From: Liolophura sinensis
Lineage: Eukaryota > Mollusca > Polyplacophora > Chitonida > Chitonidae
DNA: 64,000 nucleotides
Reading direction: 5' to 3'
Assembly (NCBI RefSeq): GCF_032854445.1
Contig: NC_088302.1
Span: forward strand, 56,274,237 to 56,338,236
Below, piece by piece: positions 10,061 to 22,000 of this stretch. The notes under the pieces were generated by a model. The model was not told the DNA's origin. It searched no databases and was given only the letters and a program-made list of their open reading frames with translations. Numbering within the stretch: the stretch's first letter is position 1; every line of letters begins with the position of its first letter. Position numbers and translations under genes: made by a program.

Positions 10061-13000
10061 ATGGAAATGAATTTATCCGAGTAGACTATGTCCAGGTAAT
10101 GTATCCTTTCACTATCCTGCTCACAGTAGAACGGCTTATAATAAGCAGGACTGAGAATAAGGTTAATTTAGGTACCCGTACAACAACAACAAAAATGTTC
10201 CTGCCCACATAAGCGGATGGTTTGGGATGTTGCTCAGATGGGTGCAAAAAGTCATGGTCATGGATTGCTCCCATTCAGCTATAAAGGAAACATTTTAAGA
10301 TTTCAGAAACAGTCGATTACTAACCTCTCCATCCTGTCCAGTTACTCCTTTACAATTCTTTGCATCCCAGGGCACTTAACTGTTAAAATCCCGAGCCGTC
10401 GCTCATTCCAAAGGTAAAAATCCATCCATATTTCAGTCAAGGGCGGTGCAATACAGTAAACCTTACACAATGTGGCGCAGCCGCTGCGCTGTGCTTTGTG
10501 TCACCTGCAAGGCACTGTGGGGCAGATCCCTAGCACTGTGCAGTTGTCCTTCATACAGTAAGCCTACTGTGCAAGAGCTGCATGGCACTGTCTTCAGTGT
10601 GCAGTGCGGTACCACAGCTGTGCACTACCACAACAGAATGATTTGTTGGGGCCTGAAATACTTTGAAACCCTTAAAAATATGTAATTTTCATTTTAAAAT
10701 TTTCATTTGCTGTGTAGTTTTCTGTTACAACAAAGCCTCACTGTTCTGCAAGTGAGATATACACATGTAGGCCAAAAATAAGATTATCACATACAAGTCT
10801 CATGTCTTGGTAGAAGGATTTTGTAAACTGTGGTAAAGTTTTATTTGTGATGAAAAAGCAAAATGAAGCAAGTGCGCGTGGATTGACAGTTTTCTGTGAC
10901 AAAAGGAAGCAGCTGACTAACCAATCATGTGGCACATTACCACTTGGCTCAACCATTCAGATGCAAAGTGATTAACAGATCATGCTATGAAGATCGGCGC
11001 AGCCGGTCTTTAAAGTATGGCAAATATCTAGAAGTTTACAGATTTTTTTGCCCAAAATGGTAAGTATACACATGTTTTATTATGTTTTGTTGCATCTACA
11101 GTGCTTAATTGTATATCTTTATTAGCTGATATACCAAATACTTGTTAGGTGTTGTTGTTGTTTCATCGAAAAACTAGAGCTTCTGCAATACTAATGTCTG
11201 TCATTTCTAATTAGATCATCCTTTTTATGTGTTGTAAAAGTGAATAAAATATTTTGTTGTTTCTATTCTGTTGTAAAACTGTCTTTTACTTCTATTCATA
11301 AGGCACTGCGTATTATGTGAGTGTAAAAAATCCATCGGGTTTTATTATGATGTTAATATTGTCATTGTTTTTTCTCTACATTTGTAGTGGAGTCATCAAA
11401 CACAGACGCCAGCGTCCACTGACCACAAACTGTACTACTCTGTGACCAGCTGTCCTTTGTGACCTCTATTACAAGAAGCTGGTTGAAAGACATGTATTAA
11501 AAATAAATTATATTCAGAGATGTCACAGTTTTTTTTTTCTTCCTTCTTTAATTGACTGATTGCTTCTGTTGGTAGTTTAACAAAAATATCTCAGTTATGT
11601 AATGATGGACAGTATAATTATGGCTGGCTCTAATTAGGTACATCTGGAAAACATCAGCAGATTTTATTCTGCCAAGACTTCCACTCCATGTGTGGAAGAA
11701 TTAGGCGATAGCCAGATTGGAACAGGTGAACATATTGTTGACCAGACACTGTGTTTAATTTCATGCTAGGGTGGCCAACAGGTTTTACCAGATGTAACAT
11801 ATTCCTGCCATGGTATTGGTTAAGTATATTATACTGTGTCGCATCAACTCTATATTTACAGTGCCCCGTTACTACTAACTTTGTGGCAGCGGATTCTGTG
11901 TGTGACTAAGAATGGCAGACCTTCTGAAAACATACAGCTACAGAAGGAAGTAATTGACAAAATATATATCCTAACAATTATCTGTCTCACTTGACATTTT
12001 TTAATTGCCATTCTCGTGATCTATAAGTAAATTGATCCTGATATAGAGAAGGACTAGGAAAGGCACATAATGTGTATGGTTTTGGTCAAAATATCAAAAC
12101 AATGCATTTGTTACTTGCTTCCTTTTGTCATAAGAGGAGGACAGTGTAGTCCAAGACGGTTTTGTGATTCTGGGACCGGATCTTTAAGATCATGCATCGT
12201 ATACTTCAAATAGATTTCATTATTTGTTTTTGTTTTTTTCAGGTGGGGATTACGTCACAAAAGACGATGAGACTTTTACCTCTGTCTGGTAAGACACAGA
12301 AGGTAAGCAGCTTGTTTAGCAATTTAGTCCTCTGATGTTAAACATGTGAAGAAAAAAAAAAAGAATATTTAAAACTACTGAAAACTGAGTCTATTCAGAA
12401 GTCCTCTGAAAAACATCAGGTTGCATTATTATTTATATGTGGGAGAGAGATGCACATGTGAGAAAGCTCATCAGTAACTTGCCAAATCTTGTTGGTTTAG
12501 GCCGTGCACTTACCTTATCCCATGAAACTGACAGCAATTGTATTGGTGAAAAGCTCATTGTATGGTGTTTAGCAACAATCAAATAAATAAATAAAACAAA
12601 TATAATTAAAGCTGTTAGCAGGGTTCGCACGGGTCCTTAAAAACCTTGAAAGTACGGTAATTCAAGGACTGGAAAGTGCTTGAATTTGACCTTTTTATGT
12701 GGAGGTCCTTTAAAGTACTTGTTTTTGTTTGTGTCATGTGAAGAAAGTTATTCGGTGGTAAGAATCTGTGAATCAACTGGCAACAGGCATGCACCTAAAA
12801 TGGCCACCAGTGGTATGTACATGTCATAGTTTTGTGCCACTACAGACTTCCTTTTCTCTGCTAGAGGGCGCTAAGATCACCACTTTTGGGTTTGGTGGTA
12901 AGAGCTTACGCTGTAGTCATCGAGAGTGATTTGATGCATGAAAAAAAAAACGCATTAGAGATGCCAGGCAACTGTCGTTTTATCGATGAATGGCTGTAGT

Positions 13001-16000
13001 TCCCAGATTTCAAGGACTGGCTTGTGCGTGACGCCAGCAGTGTCAGTCGGGCATGCTGGTGATTGTGTCTCCGAACTATAAATGTCTCCAGCATGGGCAG
13101 ATCTGCCCTGGACTACTCGTGACTGACAGTGGCGCTGTTTTCAAACACGTACGTTGTGCGGAATTATTTTAAGCTGCGCTTTTTATTCTGATGCACAGTG
13201 GAAAATTGATAAGAATCAATGATGGGTTGTCTGATTATCAGTGATGTCTTCACCGACTGATGGTTATGGCACCAACACACGGCTGCGTACCGGTCCAATG
13301 CCACGGCATGGCTGTACCACGCTTACAAAATGACCTAAAAAAGTATTCAAGCTGTGCCTGTTGTCTCAGTTTGTACGCGAAAGCAGAGATTGTGACTGTA
13401 TGAGGTACTTGAATTTGTATTTTAACTACTTGAAAGTACTTGAAAAGTCCTTGAAATTTTGTTGGCCATCTGGCGTACGAACTCAGGCGTGTTAGGTTCC
13501 AGTTAGCACTACTGGTGGACAAGCATCAAGGCCCAAGTGAATGTCAAATAAGAAAACACTATGCAAGTAATGCACTGAACCAATTTGCCACGATGGGAAA
13601 AAAAAGCTTCAGCAAACATCTGTTTGCAAAAAGATGCTAACACACATAATGACGAATAGCTCCATTTAACTGCTGAAGAAGAGGGACAATGGACAATTCA
13701 ACAAATTCAACCAGCATGTAAAAACTGTAACAGTATTTACAAAAACTGACAACATGGACAAAAGTGAAAAATAACCAACTGGGTTTGAACCGCACACTAC
13801 CAGATACCATATACAATGCACCCACTGCTGAAGAACACCACAGCGTCTTGCCCGTATTAGGCCTTGGTGATCGCCGAACCTGGTTAAGTACGTACATTTC
13901 AGGTTGCTCGACACATGGTGTGCAGTCACCTGACTCTAGTGTCCCATCTGGTTTGCCTGGGCTCAGTTCAGTTTTGACAGCGGGCGAGGACAGAGTGCAT
14001 GTAGCTGACAGGAAATGTTAGGAGACTATAAAGATATGAAGTTTTGGCCTTAATAGTTAGATGGAATAAGTGGGCATGGCGTACGGTCTCGTAGTTACAT
14101 TTCTGTGCGGCACCCTAAAGCCGGTCTCTTCCTCACAGGCATGTAAGGTCTAGACCTGAAAAGAAACTGGAAATCATGATATTTCTTTAATGATTGAATT
14201 TGGCCTAATAAGAGGTACATTTGTTGGGCTCGTCATGACTCAAGGTACATGTGTGGATAGAAATTGTTGGTATATTTGGCAGTGGCTTTGGACTTATATT
14301 GGTGTTAGCTTGGGGTTATGGGGGAATGCCATCGGGATTGGTGAGAACGGGCTGGCTTACATGCGGAATTGTCCGTTAATAACTTTGGAGAGGAGGAAGA
14401 GTGGTTCATTTATTGGTTTGAATGACAGGCGGCCAACCTATGGGGCAGGTTACCTGCAGCCCGTGTACAGTAATGAACAGTTAAATCTAAAGTCTGTGTT
14501 AAATGCACAGCTTACAGTTCTATTTCTGAAGTAGGGTGGTGTCATTTAAACATTTCTAGCAAAAAAAAAATATTGATCTTAGCTCAAATCCGTTGACATC
14601 CACAAGAAACTACTTGTCAAATTGGGCTACAATTTGGTGCAAGCTTCACATTTCTAGCTACCATAGTTCTCGAGTTACAGGCCATTGAAATTACGTAAAT
14701 GAAAACATTTTTTGATCATATATCGAAAAGTTACAAAGATAGGCAAATTCATCAGAAAGCAAATTCTGAATCAGCATTGCCAAATACACCAGAATACATA
14801 AAAACATTATCAAAATTAGACACTTTTTGAGATGCCATAACTTCGACCAGTGGCTAGCTTCCAAAGCTTTTGATGAATGACTAATATATTTTCAAATTTG
14901 CTCTAACTGGGATCACTCTACAAGTATATGTACATCAAGTCTGAAAAGAACTCGTTCGTTGATTCTTGAGAAGATTTTTAAAGGGTTTGATCAGAATCCA
15001 AGATGGCTGCCATGTCAAGTGACCAAAGTTAACCCAAAACAGCCAAAATTTGCCTCGTACCTTGTTCCTAAAATCACCAAATTTTAACAACATCATATAA
15101 AAACTGTTCCTTTTACAGCTCTTAAAGCTTTCAAGAAAATGAAAGAAAAAAAAAACACTGGGAAGCTGTGTGTATTTAAGTGACTTTCTTACTTGCTTTT
15201 TTCCTTAGCATCTTAATTGTGTTTTCTTTTTTTCTTTAAATAGAAACATTTTGTGTTCTTCTAGTCTTTCAGGCGTAAATATGTAAGAAATACTTTAAAT
15301 ATTTTATTTTACTTTTAAAGGCAGATTTACCTCAGTCTTCACACTTTTCTTTCAGGTTGCCATAGCAGACCATGAAGGAGTTCTTCAGTGTTTCAGTGTT
15401 AAAAAGGGGGAGATTACTGTAAGTTAAGCCTATTAGTTGATGATTTAGGCATGTCCAGCAGTCCTGTTGAAATGAATTTGATACCATTTTGATGATAGCT
15501 TTCAAATGGACGTGCATTCTATGTGTTAGGTCACTATTTGTAATAATATCAAACTGAGAATTATTGAAAACTTGGATAAGTTTCCCTGTAGATGGTTTTG
15601 TATCATGATAATTTCTTCGCAGTGTTTGTATGATTTTCAAAGCACATGTAACAGTTACATGTACAACTTACAAACATGACAAACTGTCAGTACTGACATG
15701 TGATAACATCTGTATTTCATTTCAGCATGCCTTCAAGACCCTGCCAGCTCAGAAGATGACACGGTTAGAACTTGGGGGACCAGTGGGCGGTGCAAAGGAG
15801 AGAATCTTTGTGGCCTCAGGGGCAGAAGTTCAGGGCTACACCAAGAAGGGAAAACAGTTTCTAGGCTTCGATACAAACATGACTGACAACATTTCTTCAA
15901 TGTAAGTGTATTAGATACTGGTGCTGTGAAGGCCTGCAGTATTGATGAACTCTGTAAAACTGTGGGAGAACAATTGTAAGGGTATTTCAACATAACACAA

Positions 16001-19000
16001 TGTCATCAAGAAGCATTGTTCGTTGTTATCAGACAAGTGGTACATGTACTCTGTGGAATCTGGTCAGTCACGGTAACCCTGTTTGAGGTATTGCCAGAAT
16101 ACTAGGATTTTACATTGTTTGTACAAACGCACGCACTGGTCAGATGTCAGGCTGCCTGGCAGTCACATGAAATGGCCAGTGGGAAGTTTTGATAGAGAGA
16201 AACCCACACACTGGTCAGATGTCAGTCTGCCTGGCAGTCACATGAAATGGCCAGTGGGAAGTTTTGATAGAGAGAAACCCACGCACTGGCCAGATGTCAG
16301 CCTGCCTGGCAGTCACATGAAATGGCCAGTGGGAAGTTTTGATAGAGAGAAACACACGCACTGGCCAGATGTCAGTCTGCCTGGCAGTCACATGAAATGG
16401 CCAGTGGGAAGTTTTGATAGAGAGAAACCCACGCACTGGCCAGATGTCAGCCTGCCTGGCAGTCACATGAAAAGGCCAGTGGGAAGTTTTGATAGAGAGA
16501 AACACACGCACTGGCCAGATGTCAGTCTGCCTGGCAGTCACATGAAATGGCCAGTGGGAAGTTTTGATAGAGAGAAACGCACGCACTGGTCAGATGTCAG
16601 TCTGCCTGGCAGTCACATGAAATGGCCAGTGGGAAGTTTTGATAGAGAGAAACCCACACACTGGTCAGATTTCAGTCTGCCCGGCAGTCACATGAAATGG
16701 CCAGTGGGAAGTTTTGATAGAGAGAAACACACGCACTGGTCAGATTTCAGTCTGCCTGGCAGTCACATGAAATGGCCAGTGGGAAGTTTTGATAGAGAGA
16801 AACCCACGCACTGGTCAGATGTCAGTCTGCCTGGCAGTCACATGAAATGGCCAGTGGGAAGATTTGATAGAGAGAAACGCATGCACTGGTCAGATGTCAG
16901 TCTGCCTGGCAGTCACATGAAATGGCCAGTGGGAAGTTTTGATAGAGAGAAACCCACACACTGGTCAGATGTCAGTCTGCCTGGCAGTCACATGAAATGG
17001 CCAGTGGGAAGTTTTGATAGAGAGAAACCCACGCACTGGCCAGATTTCAGTCTGCCTGGCAGTCACATGAAATGGCCAGTGGGAAGTTTTGATAGAGAGA
17101 AACCCACGCACTGGTCAGATGTCAGTCTGCCTGGCAGTCACATGAAATGGCCAGTGGGAAGTTTTGATAGAGAGAAACCCACGCACTGGTCAGACGTCAG
17201 TCTGCCTGGCAGTCACATGAAATGGCCAGTGGGAAGTTTTGATAGAGAGAAACCCGTGCACTGGTCAGACGTCAGTCTGCCTGGCAGTCACATGAAATGG
17301 CCAGTGGGAAGTTTTGATAGAGAGAAACCCACACACTGGCCAGATTTCAGTCTGCCTGGCAGTCACATAAAATGGCAAGTGGGAAGTTTTTATAGAGAGA
17401 AACACACGCACTGGCCAGATGTCAGTCTGCCTGTCAGTCACATGAAATGGCCAGTGGGAAGTTTTGATAGAGAGAAAACTTGGGCATGAAAAACTGACAA
17501 GCATATTCCTGACATGTAAAGTATACTATTAAATTGTTATCTCATGTATTCTGTATAAATTAGAGGGACCTGTATGGGCCAAGATGTTTACGAGTGGGGT
17601 GTTGATGGTGCTGAGTTGTTTACCTGTGTCTGTTTTTCAGGTGGGTGGATGAAGCTGAACTGTTCACCTATGTGTGTCTGTTTTCAGGTGGGTGGACGGT
17701 GCTGAACTTTTTACCTGTGGTAATCACATCTACAATCACTACAGAGACTGTAAGGATATGCATTACTTCCTGTGTGGAGACAAAATCAATGATGTGGTGA
17801 CTCTACCAATCAACAAGCACCCAGAAATCATCCCCATACTGGCTTGTCAGGACAGGGTCCTCAGAATACTACAGGTAACACAGACCTCATGGTTAATACG
17901 AGACTTGATTACAGGTGTTGTGGGTTGTGAGATTTACTCCATGTTACACCAGCTTGTTTGCTTGTAATTCTTGTCTTCAGTATTGCTTACAGAAAGGTTT
18001 AGAAGGTGCCACATTGAACATGTTGCGCGTAAGTTGAAACAGCTAAAATGTTGGTGCCATTTTGACCAGTGAAATGGATCACTATTTTGGTAGAAAACAG
18101 TATTCTTACCTATAAATGTAGGATTGACTTCTTGTCAGTTTTTGTAACTTTTAAAAATACCTGTATTTGCTAGTAAGTTCTCCAATAAAATGAAAAAGAC
18201 AGTTCATAGTTACCTTTAAAACTTTAAGTTACTTTCACATTTGATTTTGAAAGTAATGAAACACCTGTTTTAATTATAAAGCCTGCATGTATATATGAAA
18301 TGTGATCGTTATTTTCTGTATTGATCTAAGACTGTCATCTTCGAGCATTGTATTGATCTAAACTTGTCAGTCATCCTTAGACATGTGACACTACCCAGAT
18401 TGTATTGATGTAAACTGGTCAGTCATCCTTAGACATATAACACTACCCAGATTGTATTGATGTAAACCTGTCTGTCATCCTTGGACACGTGACACTACCC
18501 AGATTGTATTGATCTAAACCTGTCAGTCATCCTTAGACATATGACACTTTCCAGATTGTATTGATCTCAACCTGTCAGTCATCCTTAGACATATGACACT
18601 TCCCAGATTGTATTGATGTAAACCTGTCTGTCATCCTTGGACACGTGACACTACCCAGATTGTATTGATCTCAACCTGTCTGTCATCTTTAGACATGTGA
18701 CACTACCCAGATTGTATTGATCTCAACCTGTCAGTCATCCTTAGACATATGACACTTCCCAGATTGTATTGATCTCAACCTGTCTGTCATCTTTAGACAT
18801 GTGACACTACCCAGATTGTATTGATCTAAACCTGTCAGTCATCCTTAGACATGTGACACTTCCCAGATTGTATTGATCTCAACCTGTCAGTCATCTTTAG
18901 ACATGTGACACTACCCAGATTGTATTGATGTAAACCTGTCCGTCATCCTTGGACACGTGACACTACCCAGATTGTATTGATGTAAACCTGTCCGTCATCT

Positions 19001-22000
19001 TTGACACATGCCTTTACCCAGGGTTGTTCATTCCGCAGGACTCAGACCTGGTATATGAGATGGAGTTGCCTGGGCCACCAGTTGTCCTCCAGCTTTATGC
19101 CAATAATGGAGGTCAGTGCACTTGGTCTGTCGGAGGTTTCATTCAAGAGACATGTCTCTCAATAAAATTTCACAGTAATGCTTGTGGAAAGCAAAAACAC
19201 ATAGGATTCAAGCTAAGATCACTTTTGTTCTTTTTTGTATTGCTCCAGTAACTACAGTTACACAATATATATATTTTTTCACTCCATCTGTGGTTCATGT
19301 AAAGTAATGTCAGCAGGCATTCACCAGAACTTATGAGTAGGAACAGTGTTATGTATTCTTCCTCTGATGGAGTTTAAATGTTTTTACAGTAATTATATCT
19401 GTCTTACAGTCCCAGCCTACAGCTTTACATCTAATGAATTTGGCCTGTTTGTCTTACAGGAGATGAGGGTAATGAGATTTTGTATGGCACGTCTGATGGC
19501 AGAGTTGGACTGGTTGAAGTGGGAAGGTAAGGGGAATAACTCTGATGACATTACTTGGATTCACCATCGCTAACTTTTCTTCAGTTTGCCTTTCTCCCAA
19601 ATTATTACTTAATAGGTTTTGTCCAAAATGAATTTGTGTTAGACAGTATTGGAATTGTTGTGGTGTTGTAATTTCTAGTTTAGTTGAATTAAATGAAGGT
19701 GTGAAAGTACCTGTATGTTTGCTGAAAAAGTGCCTTGGTGTTGAATGAGTTAGTGAAAGAAGCTAGCCATGTGCAATCAGTTTTCTGCTGTATTATCACT
19801 ATTGTTAAGTTCAACATTTGTAAGCATTATACGCACTACTTTTGTAATAGATGCATTTGCCAAATATCTTAGGGTTACATGTATATCTCACTGGGGGTGT
19901 GTAAGTTCCATCTGGATACTTCTAATATCTGGTCAGCGGCCCTGATAGCACAGTTGGTTGAGCATCCGCTTCGGGAGTGGTAGATCCAGAGTCAATCCTT
20001 GGTCGGGTCACACCTTAGACCTTAAAACAGGAAATTGTAACTTCCACGCTTGGCATTCAGCATGAAGGGGACAGTACAACAACTGGTTGACCTGTATCAG
20101 AATAATGGCTTGGGCGGGGTGGCTTACTTGCCTTTGGTTAGGCGTTTCAGTGAAGCAGCACTAGATAAAAGACACATTACATGCACTCTAAGTATTATTT
20201 CGTCACCATATTACTGAAAAATTGTCAAGTACGATGTTAAACCCCTAGCACTCACTCACTCACTAATATCTGGTCAGTAGTTAGTCTGAAATTAGCTATT
20301 TTCAAACATTACATTTTTCAGGTTGGCCCCAGGACACAAGTGGGAGTTAGCAAATGAGAAGAGAAATGGAGGTAAAGTTGAAACAACGTACATGTGTGCA
20401 GCTTGTACTCACAGTGAGATGCATGTACATATATGTAATTTGTGTCTTCTTGTAAATATGGTATTCCACCAGACGCTAAGCATATTCAGAATAATACACA
20501 ATTACTTGTACGCACAGTTTTTCATCAAGATACAAAATTTTGCTGACCGCCTCGAAGTTTGGAGGCCGCGCAATCAAATTCAGGGCGGGTCATACCAAAA
20601 AACAGTTCTTGCTGCTACCACGATTGGCACTCAGTAATGAAAGGTTAGAGCATGAAAACATGACTGGTTGGCCCGGTGTCAGTACAGTGTGACTGGGTGT
20701 AGTGTGTCATGTCTGGTGTCTTCGGCATGATGCTTCAGTGGCAGCAGCACTTTGGTTGCATGAACTCGCCTTGCTACAAGAAGATACAATATATGTACAC
20801 ACACTTAATGACTCTTCATTGTCATGTGACTGAAAAGTTGTTCAGTACGATATTAAACCCCAAACATACATACATACGTAATTTTGCTGGAGGCGGGATT
20901 TTGATTGTCTCTCAGTCGTTGGACACATGAGATTTGGATTGTCTCTCAGTCGATGGACACATGAGATTTGGATTGTCTGTCACTCATTGGGCAGAGTGTT
21001 TTTAAGGCTCCTCCCTCAATTCTGCTCCCTAAACCGTGGTGGCAGTAAGCTGCTGACAGCTGTTCAGGTGTACTTACATGAAGTTTAAGGGTTTGATTTT
21101 AACACTCCAGCTCCTTACAAACAAAACTTTCTGAAATACCTTATCTTGAGTACAGAGGTAAACTCTGGCTAGTCCGCAAATGTGGTGTTGTGGGTTGTAG
21201 GTGTGTTAAGCCTGGATAACTATGATGTGACTGGTGATGGGGTTCTAGACCTCATCGTGGGGCGTGATGACGGGCAGGTGGAGGTGTACAGTTATGATGA
21301 CACAGATGAACCAACTCACCGCTTCAGCCATGTGAGTAACAGATAATTGTAGATAGGATGATGTTGTCAGTCAAGCGGGGTCTAGGAAACTTATTGTCTC
21401 TCTGGGAACAACAGAACCATATTTTTTGTAGCTTGTTCTGAAAGACTGAAAATCATATTCATATATGATTTTATTTCAGACACATGGTTCATATATATCA
21501 TCATAAACATAAGTGTCCAAAAAAAAAAAAATGATGAGAAAAAGAAGAAAGGCTGCTGAGTATGCTATTCCTGTATAACGGTTCATTCCATTTGGAATGT
21601 ATTGATGAGACAAACATGACATCAGATTCCAGAATGACCCTCAGTGAATGATTATTGCTGGAAATCATTCTCTCCATTAATCTAACAGGAGTTCATAAAA
21701 GTCATTTTCTGTATACTGACCTTCCACTGTCAGGATGAAATGAGTTTTTGTTTCAGTTGAAATTGAGGTTTTTTTTGTTTTTTACCGATTGGTTGAGGTA
21801 CCAAAACTAAATAGCATTCATTGATTAAAGTAATTATCACTGCCTGTATGAATTCAGTTTAAGGCTGACCTACTGTGTGATATTGCAAACTGATAATCAG
21901 TGCAAATTGCAGTTATTGTTACTGTGTAAATGTATTTAAGACTGGCACAAACTGTGTCCAGTAAAGTGGGAAGACCTGCCCAGAAAGACAAAGACTTAAA

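Noticed and set aside
13637-13929. Overlapping minus ORFs in BBS7 intron 2
   Set aside because: No family resemblance, two overlapping frames of similar length, and cysteine- and aromatic-rich composition typical of chance frames.
14190-14534. 114-codon plus ORF
   Set aside because: Overlaps a dispersed repeat also found at 44580-44828; no splice-site or family support.
16083-17489. 468-codon ORF as a repeat-protein gene
   Set aside because: It is a 75-bp intronic minisatellite with open frames on both strands. BBS7 exons 4 and 5 join in phase without it.
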